Assembly (NCBI GenBank): GCA_033675265.1
Contig: JAUJYZ010000504.1
Span: 388,501 to 452,500, forward strand
Length of the DNA: 64,000 bases
DNA from: Actinostola sp. cb2023
Taxonomy: Eukaryota > Cnidaria > Anthozoa > Actiniaria > Actinostolidae
Direction: 5' to 3'
Numbering within the stretch: the stretch's first letter is position 1; every line of letters begins with the position of its first letter. A program made the translations under genes and the position numbers. The notes under the pieces were generated by a model. That model was not told the origin of the DNA, searched no databases, and saw only the letters and a program-made list of their open reading frames with translations. Positions 43,442 through 56,081 of this stretch are shown here, in pieces.

Positions 43442-44468
43442 TATTAGTCTAGTGGCCAAATCCAAAAAGAGCCTTATTTTTCGAGTTGGCTGCACCCCCC
43501 TTGTGGCAAGCTGTTCTTGGTATCATTTTAAAGCTTAGAGCCTACTGATGACGAATCTGCTTGTTAACACATGGAAAAAGTGTCCAAATGCCTTGGTAAC
43601 CTGGCCTAAACAACCCCATACTCCTTTGCGTCGAAATTTCAATATGCTGCTTTTTTCAAAGTTTTCTCAATTTTTTACTTGCAAAACTCCACCCAAACAT
43701 AGTTGGTTCTACGTTAATGGTAATCTGCAAGCAAATGAACTTGAAAGAACCAGTCAAAATGCTTAATTTCACAAATTTTAGTAAATTTTATGCTAATTAG
43801 AAGTCATGGCAGCCAAAACACAAAAAAATGTTTACACTTACCATTTTTAAGCGCCACAAAATACAGTCTTAATCAATATGCTATGTTTTTACTTTTTAAA
43901 TAATGCTTTGCAACCTAATTGCAAATACACGCACTGTGACAGACAAAAAGCTCAGTTTTAGAAAATTACCCAAACCGGAAGTGGCAGAAAATCTACTTCC
44001 GGTTTGAATGTTTCATGATAACCATGTGTGGTATCGGGTTATTTTGAACTCAAACAATTTGTTTGGCGTTAGAAATGAATGTATAAGAATGTTGGGTCAC
44101 AAAATGGTGGTCACAAGTGGTACTATCAACTAAAAAGCCATCTATAATGACGTCAATCAAAAGAAGCTATACAAGGGTGCAAATTATGTTTACTACATCA
44201 GGTAAGGACTCAAATTGGCTTTTGTTTACTGGAGAGCTTGCTCTCCAGCATGGCGTAACTATGCGGTATCTAAGCACGTGACCTCTAGCTGCAAAGGGCC
44301 TATTAGATGTGCAGACGTGTTTCGTAAAAAATATTTTATTATATTGGACTTCCTGTGCCTTTTTGTGGGCCAGCTGTCATGGTCAGCGGTTCGCATTACA
44401 TCCAAGATGGCCGCCGTGTACTGAGAAAACGTGCATCATATTTGACATCTCTAGAATGACTGTAAGTA

Positions 44469-45773
44469 CAGGGGCGGATCCAGGTTTTTTTTAAACATGG
44501 GGTTGTAGTGGTGCCGCGAACATCTAGGGGGGTTTGGGGGCATGTCCCCCCAGAAAAATTTGAAATCTACAAGCTCTGAAATGCAATTTTTAGAGATCGG
44601 AGTTACTCCGGTTTATTCAACATCCAGCAAGGAGACTAAAGAGAAAGATATATTGAAATATTGACTGTATAGCAATAAAAACTTTTTAGAGATCTGGAGT
44701 TGTTTTATTAACACAAAAAACTCTATTTTCAGTAAAATGTTTGCCGGACTCCGGTTTATTCAACATCCAGCAAGGAGACTGAAAGAGAAAGATATATTGA
44801 AATATTGACTGTATAGCAATAAAAACTTCGTGTGTACACACACATATAACTGCCATTGATATACACCTATTCCAAATATCGTTGTCCGGGTAGAAAGCAA
44901 CAAGCAAGAAGCTGACTACCGCAAAGGACATTGGGAATCTCCTAATTAATTTATTTATCCGTGGTACTTGAGAAGTTATCGGCCTACGAGCGTTGAATAG
45001 CAATCATTTGGAACTATTCGGCCATTTGAAAATGCATGTTGTCAAAATGTTTACGGATGAATAAATGAATAAGGAGAAAGTCCCAATGCCCTTTGCGGTC
45101 GTCAGCTTCTTCAGTGTTGCTTTCGGCGGGGACAACGATTTTTGGAATAGGTGTATTTCAAAACAGAAAAGCAATGCAGCAAACGATCGCTACAAACATT
45201 CCAACCAAAGTCGACTAGAGTCTTGAAGGCCTTCATAAACTCCTTCCAAGAAAAATATAGCCAATTTCCATAGCAACGACCACATTTTATTCCCCCGTGA
45301 GAGTAAAAAAAGACAGAGGCGTCATTAAGGAGTCATAGCAAGATCATTGTTATTTCACTCTCATGGCTTATCAGAGCGAACTATATTGGGAATTAGCTTA
45401 TACAAGTTGCGTCTCCATCTCCATCATACCTCCCTGCATAAACTGAACCTTTTGACGCTAAAAAAGGCAGGTTATTTCAGTTATCAGTCAAACCGTCCTG
45501 GAAGTAGCCTGATTTTCAGACGGTCCGTGGTCCTCCGCTCTCGCTATCTAGCAGACGACTGTCTGAAAATCAGGCTACCCTCGAAGTCGAATGGTCGTGC
45601 AAACAACATGAATGAATTATATGAATTATATTATTCTTACGAGAGGGAGAGAGCTGAAAGTGCAAGAGGGACCACCTCACTACGGACAGGCATACAGTGT
45701 ACTATACAAGTATAAAAAAACATCCATAGGGGGGGTTGCAACCCCCAGAACCCTCCCCCTGGATCCGCCACTG
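44469..45773. mobile_element. 1.3-kb hAT-like element, 5-bp TSD
   Basis: The ends CAGGGGCGGATCCAGG and CCCTGGATCCGCCACTG are flanked by AAGTA (44464-44468 and 45774-45778). It is non-autonomous. An internal duplication of about 150 bp contains GGTTTATTCAACATCCAGCA twice (44610 and 44755). A further palindrome, TAGCCTGATTTTCAGACGGT...CTGAAAATCAGGCTA (45506-45580), lies inside it. Confidence 0.75.
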
Positions 45774-46135
45774 AAGTATTTATTTATTTATGAGATCTGC
45801 ATTCTATGCACTCATGTGTTAGATTTATCGGCTGATTGAAGTCAGTATAGCTCTTTTTCAAGTTTACTTTGATTGCTTGGATTTGCTTGTTGCGAGTAGA
45901 ACTTTTATGAAATAGGAAAAAAGTTTGACATCATTTATATAAATTGTGGGAAAAGGTTTTGCAAGATTACAAATGTGGTTAACTTGCACAAGGCCATTTT
46001 GTATAATAACAAATAAGAGTGATAGGCACTTTAACTAAACGTGTCTCAGACTGAAATCAAGTTTTCCGTTCATTGCATCAGTAAATTTAAGACAGCCTCT
46101 GTTAATTTACAGTTGCCACGTTAGCGGTACTGCTT

Positions 46136-49100
46136 ATGGCGTTTTCACTTAACCCGAGATCATCTTCGACTGCTTCAACAAGTTGCTTGTGTCACAAAAC
46201 TAGAGTGCAAGGCACACTAACTTACTTCTCTGATGTAAGCTGGAAGACCTTCAAAGAAGCCTCGGACGTTCGAAAAGATGGCATTTCTACAAATATGGAA
46301 CTGAGGGAAATGGGAAAACGGCCCATTTGGTGTGTACCACCGTAGATGCTACCAAACGTACACGGCCAAGAACCTTCTTGAACGTGCTGCGAAAAAGAGG
46401 AAGATAGAGGAGACTCCATCTTCAGAGGAGAAAAATACTGTCATATAGCTGAACTAGAGCATGGTACTATGACAAGTTCTTCTCTACAGTCAACTGACAT
46501 CAAGAACTGTGTGATATGTCAAAATGAAAAGACGGATCCGAAAGACAGACGGAGAAAAGAAAAGCTAACCCTTTGCCAGACAGTAACAGCAGGAACAACT
46601 CTTCTCGAGGCAGCAAAGATTCAAGGTGACGAAATGCTTATTGTAGCTTTAAACGAACAATATCTTATTGCTATAGAAGTGTGCTATCATAGGTCTTGTT
46701 ACCGCTCGTACACAAATGTCAAGCAAATAGAAGCCATCAAGAAAAATAAAGAAGGAGAGATGGAATGTCAATATGATGATGCTTTTCAAGTACTCAAGTC
46801 TGAGATTGAGCCGAGGCTTCTTGAGCGATTGGAAGTTCTACGTATGTCTGACCTACGGCAAAGATACATAGAACTACTCTCTCTCCATGGTGTACATAAC
46901 CCTCTGTACCGCTCTGAAAAGTTGAAGGTCAGAATACAAAAAGCTTTTCTGGGTAGAATAAGCTTTTGGCACCCCAGATATCGATCTGAGGCCGAACTTG
47001 TCTACTGTGACGACGTGCCTAAGGGTCAGGTGGTTGAGTCTGGTCTTATCAATCGTAGTGTTGAAGAAGAAATGCATGATAGAGAGGACGTTTCCTATAA
47101 GAACTATATTTATCATGCCGCAAAGACGCTGCGTGCTGCCCTATTGAATCAGGAGTCTAACATGCCGTGGCCACCTTGTGCTACTGACATCAAGGAAGAA
47201 AACGTCTTACTTCCCAATGCTGTATATAACTTACTTGCATGGATCCTTACTGACGACAGCGAACTTGGGCCAGAAGAAGAGAAAGACGAGAAAGTTGATG
47301 TGAAGGAACATTCCACTCAGCGACTAGTCCTGTCCCTTGGTCAGGACCGGCCTCCTGTACAATGTAACAAAAGGAAGGAAAAAAACAGCAAAGCATGTTG
47401 CCCTACCTCTCACTGTGAAAAACCTCACGGGATGCAAAGAAGTTATCACGTTGCTTAATCGATACGGTCATGGGATCTCATACGAACAGGTACTTGTGGT
47501 CGAGACCAAACTTGCTGAGAATCAGTTGGAAAGAGAAGAACATGGTGTAATACTGCCTAAGAATGTCCATCCAAATGTGTTCAGCACTTTCTGTTGGGAT
47601 AATATTGACCTCCTTGAAGAAACCTTATCAGGAAAAGGCACCACCCACTATGACAAATGGCATCGTCATACAAAGGCAGGTCGCTTCATGTGATTTACCA
47701 CCCGCAACATTGCCACATCACAGGGGTGTCCAACGACGTACCTTTCGTGCAGCTGCCAGCCAGGTATGTTCACAAAATAACATACAATTTGTGAGCGAAT
47801 TTACTGCACTGCAATTCGGTGCACAATTAGTTTTGATTTTGTGATTACATTTGTAACCTATTTTAATTAACAGATTCACCAGTATAATGCAGGTAAAAGA
47901 TGTGGCCCTGGAGTATATGCCATAGATGCCGCACTCACTAGAAGAACAGATGATCATCGCCAAGCAGTGATTAAGGACTTTGCATGGTTCTTATCGCGAC
48001 TTAATCCAACTAATCCAACTGAAGAGGTCGTCAACTATCATCAAACTGTTCCGGCATGGAGCGGATTTAATGCAGTTGCCAATACACATGAAATTCCACC
48101 CAAGAGTGTAGTTGGCTATTGTCAACTTATAGATGCTTCCCCAACAGAGCTTTCCACGGTGTATACGTTATTGAGGAAGTCTGTTCAAATGGCGACTCAG
48201 CTGGGCCTGGATGACACCGTTGTTGTTATGGATCAGGCAATATATGCGAAGGCCTTAGAGGTCGTATGGAAGCAGCAAGAGGAGTTCAGCAGCATTGTTT
48301 TACGAATGGGAAGCTTCCATGTTGCTTGCGTCTTCCTCGCAGTAATAGGAAAGCGCTTCGGAGATGGTGGATTGAGAGACCTTTTGCTTGAGTCCAGAAT
48401 AATAGGCAGTGGTTCAATGAATGGGAGTGGGGGGGGGGGGGAATCATTACAACAGAGCCCTACGCACGCATAAGGTGAGTGTGGTGTGATTGTCACTGAA
48501 AAACCCCTTTGGGGGAGTGTCAATTGAAACTATTTATTATTTATTTTAAGGTGGTACTGGAGGCCTTGTTGCGGCTCAACTGGCAGGCATTTGTAAATGA
48601 AACAGAAGATGATCCAGAAGTGCAGTTTCTTAGAGAGGCCGTCGAGACAGCCACAACTAAAGTGCAGAAAGAACTGACATTTTCCACAATCCAGGAATTG
48701 TATGAAATGCCAGCCATCGAAGAGCTCCAAGTTAAGTTTGAAGAATTCAATGAATCGTCGAGCAACAAGATGAGTATATACTGGCAATCATACATCGAGA
48801 TGGTTAGCCTGCTTCTACACTTCATACGGTCAACAAGAGAGGGTGATTGGAATTTGCATCTCGCCTCTATCCATGATATGCTTCCTTGGATGTTTGCGTA
48901 CGATCGCACTAACTACTCGAGATACCTACCGGTCTATTGGTGTGATATGATGTCATTGAAAGACGGGCATCCTGCTACCTATGAAGCCTTTCAAGCTGGC
49001 GACTTTGTAGTTCAACGCAGCTCTGGTAATGCATTCAGTCAAGTGGCCGTCGACCAGACCATTGAGCAGACCATAAATCGTGATACCAAATCTAAAGGTG

Positions 49101-51052
49101 GCATCATTGGGTTTAGCCTGAACAGAGGTGCAGTGCAAAGATGGCTACTGACCTCTCATGAACGCGCAGCGATTACCCAAGCTTGCCGTGAGATGGCTGG
49201 ATTGTGTGTGGCTAATGATGAGGGGGTGGTCAAAGAGATGGGCAAATCCAGAATGTCAGTCGATGAGAATGATGTCAAGAAAGTCCAGTCAACTCAGTCT
49301 TAACAACTGGATCAACCCGTTTTCGCCATCAGACTCTGATGATATTTCACACCTAGCATCAGGCTTGACAGCCCCAAAGAAAGTTGAAGACGACCTTCTG
49401 ATGGCCCATGAGAAGGGGAAGGAATCCATGGAAACTTTTATGAGGAAGAGATTGATGACCACTGAAGTTCCCTTCTACGATCCCATACCAAAATTGAAGC
49501 TGGCGAATTTTGCATCTGCGACTCTTTCATCTGTCAAAATATCTGGAAGAGATGTCATGCTTAAAGCAGACAGGGATCTGTTCGCTCGTCTACTGGTTGT
49601 CGCTCAGACAAGAGATATGGATCTACGAGAAGTCTTACAATACTCCCTTGGTCCCCTTCCGTGGTCTCTGGCTTCTGTTGACGGATCTCTTGGCAAGACT
49701 GACAAGTCCAAGCTACTGGAAATATTAGTAAAGGAAGTCGAACCAGCAGAGGATGTTCCACCCACCGCGGCACTGATTGTTGATGGAATGGCTGTACTTC
49801 AAGCGATGAAAGAAATTCCAGAAACATTTGAAGAATTGGCGGCAGCTGTTTTCTATTCAGTTGTTCCCCGGGCAACCTTGGCAAGGCGAGTCGACTTCGT
49901 CACAGACAGATATCCCGATGTCTCCATCAAGAATCCAGAGAGAGCAAAGCGTGCTAGTCAAGGAACCGTCAAGGTCAAAATAACCGGAGGTGGCCAAAAG
50001 TGCCCAAAACAGTGGAAGAAATTCCTCAGCAGTGGGGAGAACAAAACAAGACTTACAGAATTTCTTCTCAAGCAGTGGTCTGGAGACAACTACACAGATC
50101 GAATCGGAAATTGCCATGTCTACTGTACCGTTGAAAGCAAGTGCTTCCGTTTGTATGTCGATGATAACAAGGTTGTTTGTGAAGAGATCCATGAGCTAAA
50201 CAGCAACCACGAAGAAGCTGACACAAAGATACTTCTCCATGCCAAACATGCCTCAGAAAACGGTGAAACCACTATCGTAATAAAGTCTCCAGATACAGAT
50301 GTAGCAGTCCTGGCTTGCCATCTTCGCAATCAGATACCGGCAAGGCTCCTTGTCATGAAGAAAAGCAAAACGAGGGACATCTATATCTGGAGATTTCTGA
50401 TATAGCTGATAGTGCGGGGCCCCAGCTGTGCGATGCTCTGCCTGGTGTGCATGCTTTTACTGGCTGCGACTCCACCAGCTCGTTTTCAGGAAAAGGAAAG
50501 AAAGTTGCTGTGAAGATTTGCAAGAATGACCCAGTGGCATGCCAAGGGATGGCATTGCTTGGGCAATCATTTGAAATGGATGAAGTGCCTTTCTCTGAGT
50601 GCGAGAAGTTTGCTTGCAAGATGTACGGATGGCCGGATCAGACTGACGTCAATAACTGTCGCTATGTTTCGTTCTGTGCAAGGCAAAGTCAGTTGCAGAG
50701 TCTTCCCCCATGTAAAGATGCACTGCAAAATCACACAAAGCGCGCAAACTATTAAGCTGCTGTTTGGAGACGTGCACTTCAAGCAAATCCCGAGGTTACG
50801 TCCCCAGAGGGTCACGGATGGCTAATCACAGAAGGTGATCTTAAGATAGACTGGATGTCCCTACCTCCAGCACCCAAGGCATTACTGGAACTTATCCTGT
50901 GTGGATGTACTGGCATCTGTTCCACGGGCCACTGCACGTGCAAGAGGAATGGTCTGTCTTGTACAGATGCATGTCAGTGCGGTGACAAATGTGAACATCC
51001 TCACAATGTGTGGGAAGACAACGGTGAAGACAGCGAAGCGGAAGAAGAATAG
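46136..51052 (+). pseudogene. Decayed multidomain gene with FEN/XPG-like nuclease half
   Basis: A single gene is spread over several frames. Real introns at 47764-47873 and 48475-48550 show it is not a processed copy. Order: two N-terminal modules of the form CxxC...YHRxCYxxYT (about 46190-46400 and 46510-46730); a middle region with VVMDQAIYAKALE and RMGSFHVACVFLAVIGKRF; then a nuclease-like half. That half has LIVDGMAVLQ (49776), SNHEEADTKILLHAKHA (50202), KSPDTDVAVL (50284) and TGCDSTSSFSGKGKKVAVK (50460). This order matches the FEN1/XPG acidic motifs and the GCDY..GIG.K helix-two-turn-helix. A Cys-rich tail follows (CGCTGICSTGHCTCKRNG). Frame breaks lie near 46310, 46446, 47345, 47640, 48430, 49270 and 50350, and a TAA interrupts RANY/AAVWRR at 50753. 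Similar multicopy genes occur, to my knowledge, in cnidarians and other animals. The function is unknown. Confidence 0.7.
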
Positions 51053-52081
51053 ATCATGGTTCATATGACTGGACATCACTAGACATTCCCGAATGGAAAG
51101 GTCGTGCAGCATGAAGCTGAGATCCGAGGAAACTGCTATACTACTGAAGTCTCTGCCGGCCCCCTCCTCTTTCCCCTCCCCCCTCCCCTTAGAGCCTGAA
51201 GCAGGCTATTGACATTCAAGAGCGTTAATGGTGTTAACAAACGCTACTACAAAATAAAACGATTCCCTTGTCATGAAATAACAGCCTCTGATATGAGTTA
51301 CACTTGTTGCAATATGCTGGAAGCATCTTAATGGATTTTGAGAAAAATCACGAAACCGGATATTGTTCACAATAAATGACGTCATTAAACTGCTTTTTTG
51401 TTGATTATACAACTTGAGAACACCGTTTTATGAACCAACGGTCTAAAACAGTCATTTCTAATGCTAATTGTATCGTTTCAGTTTCAAATAATCCTATATC
51501 ACACATATATTTATAAAATACTCAAACCGGAAGTATATTTTCTATCACTTCCGTTTTTGGTCAGTTGTCTAAAATTGGGATTTTTGCCTTTCTAAGTGCA
51601 TGTATTCGCAGTTTCTGTTCAAAACGTTATTTAAGAAGTACGAAAATAGCATATTTGATCAAGACTGTATTTTATGGCGCTTAAAAATGGTAAGTGTAAC
51701 TATTTCTTTGCATTTTGGCTGCTATTACTGTTAATTAGCATAAACATTACTAAAATTTGTGAAATTTATCCTTTTTACCACTTCTTTCAAGTTCATTTGC
51801 TTGCAGATTACCATTAACGTAGAACCAACTTTGTTTGAGTGGAGCTTTGCAAGTAAAAAATTGAGAAAACTTTGAAAAATGCAGCACAGTGAAATTTTGA
51901 CGCAAATGAGGAGTATGGGTTGTTTAGGCCAGGTTACCAAGGCCTTTGGCCACTTTTTCCATGTGTTAACAAGCAGAATCGTGATCAGCAGGCTCTAAGC
52001 TTTAAAATGATACCAAGAACAGCTTGCCACAATGTGATGCCAGTCTGTACAGTGATCAAATTCCGGGTTTGGCCACTAGCC

Positions 52082-52577
52082 ATATACCGTGCCCCGTATA
52101 TCATGTTTTTTTCACAGGCACGCGAAATCTGCTCTAAAAGCGGTATTAATACCATTGTTGAAAGGGAGAAGAAAACCCCACATATCATTTCCCTCTTAAT
52201 CCCCACCGCAGCCTTATAACCATATTGTTCGTCTTTCCCTAGTCTCTTCCTTCCTTCAATTAAGGCCAACCAGATTACAAACGCATTATGGCATTACGTG
52301 CTGAACCTGGATCATTGACAGTACGTGTAATCTTAGTTCCAGAACGACGACGCTTGCAGTCGGCTTGTCGTACCAGTGGTTAGTTTGACCACAGTGTTGG
52401 TTTAATTTATCATCATGTTCATGGGAGACAGTCAGGTTAATTTGGTCCGTAATCGTTTGAATGGCGTGTCTATAGATAGTACCAAAACCATTGCTAAATA
52501 TATACTTCAAAGTCCGTCGAAACCACAAAATACCAAAAAACCAAAACATATCTTAATGTTCACGAATGTCCAGAACC

Positions 52578-52674
<97 letters not shown>

Positions 52675-53522
52675 CAAAGAATAGAACGATTTGTCAGTAT
52701 TCATCGATGCCGGGACGATGGCACACGACGACGAGACCAAGAAAGGGACCATACAGTTTGTGTCACCCATCGACAATACCAAGGGTAAACTCGGACTGGC
52801 AAAGCAGCCCACAGATCTTCAAGATAAAGTGAGATCGATGTTTGCTGTATTTCCGTATTTTCAGACATTGCGGTTTCACCAAAAGGGTGTGCCATTAGTT
52901 GATGTATCACGCACTGGGTAAAGTTTAGAATGTTCGATTTGACCACATGTTGTTTAATTGTGTACCATTGGTTTCAGTTGTTCTGGATGGGTCGGTAGAT
53001 ATGGAGAACACGTTGCAGTTGCCTATCGTCGTGTTCCAGTATAACTAACTTCGGATGCGATATGCAGTGATTAGATTTTGAGGCCACGGCGTGGTCTGAG
53101 TAAGAATGAACTAACTCGTGATAAGATCAACACAGCTCAAAAAGTTCATCTTCAAGCGTTTTATAATTATCCCTTTAACCTTCGCTGTCAACCATTTGGA
53201 TTAAGGCTGACACAACCCCTTGTGTTTTCGCTGAGAATCACAGTTTCTATTTGATGTTTTATTCCAAGAAAATTTAGTCGTCTCGTCAATTATTGAATAC
53301 CAGAGCCACACAATCACCGAGTCGAGGTCACTGTTGACTAATGATTCAATTAGCAGACTCTTAAAGATTGTTTGACTAATCGCTATGCTGAATGCTTTAA
53401 ATATTTCCAGTGAAACCGATATACCACAGCGACAAGGATCACTATATCTCAGTGTATTGTCATGAAGCCACTTCTCTCGCGTCTTGATAGGCTCGACTGA
53501 TGAGCGAGCGAGGCGAACGAAA
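52082..53522. other. Intergenic; possible short exon, otherwise no gene
   Basis: It begins with the end of a GAGCAGATTTCG-type MITE (to 52137). A frame from ATG at 52719 (MAHDDETKKGTIQFVSPIDN...) has coding-like composition and is followed by a GT-containing donor-like site near 52830, so it may be an isolated 5' exon. I could not link it to a downstream exon. Confidence 0.3.
52577..52674. repeat. CTGT microsatellite
   Basis: About 24 tandem copies of CTGT. Long frames on both strands through it are artefacts. Confidence 0.97.
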
Positions 53523-53843
53523 ATGGATGAAGACTATGAAATATGCCGTCGTACATCTGACAACATGGTTGGTAAATGTGATGTGTTGTCCGCTTTGTTG
53601 CCGCTCTTGCTCCCACTCCTTGGTATCTTTATCGGTTGGGGATTGTTCATTCATGGCAGTTTCATTCCTTCTACCACGCTCATCGTCGTTTCCGTTGTTA
53701 TTTTTGGAACCTCTTTACTGTTGTTTGTAGCAATTGGGAATTTTATAGCTGCAAGAAGCTTCATCATCAGACACGCCAAATCCAGGAAAAAGATTGAGGA
53801 AAAATGGAAAATCCTCGAAGCATTGGGAGGATCGGCGATATGA
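53523..53843 (+). CDS. Small two-pass membrane protein
   Basis: Single-exon frame of 106 codons starting MDEDYEICRR. I chose the ATG at 53523 because the longer frame from 53484 would need a TTG start. Two hydrophobic segments lie at about residues 24-47 (LSALLPLLLPLLGIFIGWGL) and 52-76 (TLIVVSVVIFGTSLLLFVAI). A basic tail (RHAKSRKKIEEKWK) follows. The short cytoplasmic N terminus is acidic. I do not recognise the family. Its general layout, two adjacent membrane passes plus a soluble tail, is like the proteins at 62253 and 63677 but the sequence is not obviously related. An additional 5' exon is possible. Confidence 0.55.
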   Translation: MDEDYEICRRTSDNMVGKCDVLSALLPLLLPLLGIFIGWGLFIHGSFIPSTTLIVVSVVIFGTSLLLFVAIGNFIAARSFIIRHAKSRKKIEEKWKILEALGGSAI

Positions 53844-54873
53844 ATTGTTTCTCAAAATTGTCGGAGAAAAATGAGTCCAAGAAATTGCTGTGGTTCGCAT
53901 GTATCCATTGGAATCTTAGTGGAGATTGAAAAAATGCGATACGCTATGCTTAAGCACGACTCTATTAACCATCCAAGTAGCATTGCATGCAGTCTGTAGA
54001 TGACAGCCAGAAGTGAATTACAGAAAACGCTGCTGTATTAGATGACTATTTAAATACAGTATAATTACAAGTCACGGCCTGCATTTAATATCAAGTCACG
54101 AAGAATGAATACTTCTATTACCATCAAAGATGAATATAAAATGGCTACTTGCAAACTACATTCCTCAAAAATGAGCCTGAAATTCGCGTCTCTTCAAAGC
54201 GCGAAAACATATTAAATCCAATACGCAAGATCATGCACTTCAATACGTTTGTGCGATGCGACTGACCTTCGTATATTATTGAAACACAAAAGATCGTTTG
54301 TATGTAAATATTTTACTATTGTAGTCTACAAAGAGATGCTATATTTAATTAATCTATGTAGGTTTGAGTGAAAATGTCATTCCTTTCAAACAAATGCACA
54401 ACTGTAACCAAAACAAGTTTTATCGGCATCAAGACCCAATTAGAAACAGAGAAATTACCAAACATTTTAGCCTGTGCTTTCAACAATGATACTGATCAAG
54501 AAGATTCTAATAACACGAGTATCAGTATAAACAGTGAAGAAAACCAGTTTTACCAAATATAGAGCTTCCATTCTTGTCAGGTTGGACAATACGTGTACTT
54601 TTTTCAAACTCCGATGTATTTTTTGAATTGTTGACCACAAGGTTTTTAGATTCACAGCCAACAGATCAATTTTATAAAATTACCTCGAGAGAATAACCTA
54701 TTGTGACCTAGTGTTTACCGAGACACCAACATGGCCACCGGGCAACCCCCGGGCATTTGAACCCGTGGCCATGCCGGTTAGCCTGTGTAGCACAGCCAAA
54801 AAACGAAAAAAAACTTCCTCGCGGCAAAAAAACGCTTTCTACGCAGGCTAGGCCATGGGTTGTTCAATTCCCC
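53844..54873. other. Intergenic with small MITE
   Basis: No supported gene. A TAGCCTGTGTAGC...CTACGCAGGCTA element lies at about 54780-54851, with GGCCATG on both sides. Confidence 0.4.
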
Positions 54874-54881
54874 TTGGAAGT

Positions 54882-55831
54882 GGGCTGTCGTTAAAACGCG
54901 GGTTGCGGACTGCGGGCTGCGGACTGCGGACTGCGGGCTGCGGACTGTAGAATTGGTAGAACTAAGAAACTGAAACGAAATAATAAATAAATAAATGGAA
55001 AAATAAAAGTTCATTCAAATTAAACCGGCACCGGGTATGATAGCTCTTAATTCAGCAAGAGAATATGAAATTCAGTCATTACCTGACAAAGTAAATCACT
55101 CATCACTACACAGACCCTGAAATTTTATATACGCCGTAGCACATAGACATAAGCGGGTTTACGTCGAGCGGTTACTGATCTTCGAAGCACCCTGGATGTA
55201 TTCGAATTTCGACAGCAAATGAAATCAGACTAACTAAAACAGCCAAATAATAACGGAGAACTTGGACGACCGGACTGAATGAAATCCCTACTTCTGAATG
55301 GACTTTACGATGAGCCTGCAGCGTGAAAAAGTATACTGAAGATAGTCACGTAAATAACAGTGAAAATGGCGTATGTATCAATCATATCAAGCCGGTTGCG
55401 GCGGAGTATTAGTATAAACGCATATGTATGAAGACGATTTCTAAAGGAGTGATTTACTTTTAGATCAGTAACCGCTCGACGGAAACCCGCTTATGTCTAT
55501 GTGCTACGGCGTATATAAAATTTCAGGGTCTGTGTAGTGATGAGTGATTTACTTTGTCAGGTAATGACTGAATTTCATATTCTCTTGCTGAATTTAAGAG
55601 CTATCATACCCGGTGCCGGTTTAATTTGAATGAACTTTTAATTTTCCATTTATTTATTTATTATTTCGTTTCAGTTTCTTAGTTCTACCAATTCTACAGT
55701 CCGCAGCCCGCAGCCCGCAGTCCGCAGCCCGCAGTCCGCAGCCCGCAGCCCGCAGCCCGCAGCCCGCAGTCCGCAGCCCGCAGTCCGCAGCCCGCAGTCC
55801 GCAGTCCGCAGCCCGCGTTTTAACGACAGCC
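54882..55831. mobile_element. 950-bp foldback element with 8-bp TSD
   Basis: The element starts GGGCTGTCGTTAAAACGCGG and ends with the complement. It is flanked by the perfect 8-bp repeat TTGGAAGT (54874-54881 and 55832-55839). Each end has a tandem GCGGACTGCGGGCT array, short on the left and about 135 bp on the right. Nearly perfect inverted arms of about 300 bp follow, including CACATAGACATAAGCGGGTT, around a unique centre at about 55190-55460. It has no coding capacity. The 8-bp duplication fits hAT- or P-like transposition. Confidence 0.85.
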
Positions 55832-56081
55832 TTGGAAGTGAAACGTTGCTCATCAAATGCCGCCTCTCCAGGCATGACAACATGGCCTGGGGAGAGCGGC
55901 ATGTTAAAACAGATGTAATCTGGGCTCCTGATGTAATCACGTTTGTTGATACAGGAAAGACGATGAACACAAATCATTCAGTGCTTGAATATCGGATTAT
56001 TCTACGTTTTGAGAAGTGAAACATGAAATCGAGGCAACTCTTATCGATTGAGGAACGAGACATAAATCGCGGCAACTTGTT

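Larger units (their letters stand above)
43447..52081. mobile_element. 8.6-kb TIR element carrying a FEN-like nuclease gene
   Basis: The left arm (about 43449-44158) and right arm (about 51373-52079) are inverted repeats of about 0.7 kb, and I judge them roughly 85 percent alike by eye. Matching blocks include TGGCAAGCTGTTCTTGGTAT, AGTTGGTTCTACGTTAATGG, TTTTTAAGCGCCA, CTTCCGGTTTGA and AATGACGTCA. Each outer end is CTAGTGGCCAAA-type, so CTAG is either the terminal sequence or a 4-bp target duplication around a TGGCCAAA terminus. Inside are the 1.3-kb hAT-like insertion and the decayed gene at 46136-51052. No second gene was found, so the nuclease-like protein is the only candidate transposase. 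The gene could instead be cargo. Confidence 0.75.

Noticed and set aside
43548..43766. 72-codon plus-strand frame
   Set aside because: It lies within the terminal inverted repeat of the large element and is mirrored by a similar minus-strand frame at 51731-51940; both are repeat sequence without coding support.
52507..52832. Cys/Leu/Ser or Asp/Arg/Gln/Thr repeat proteins on both strands
   Set aside because: Translation of a CTGT microsatellite in different frames.
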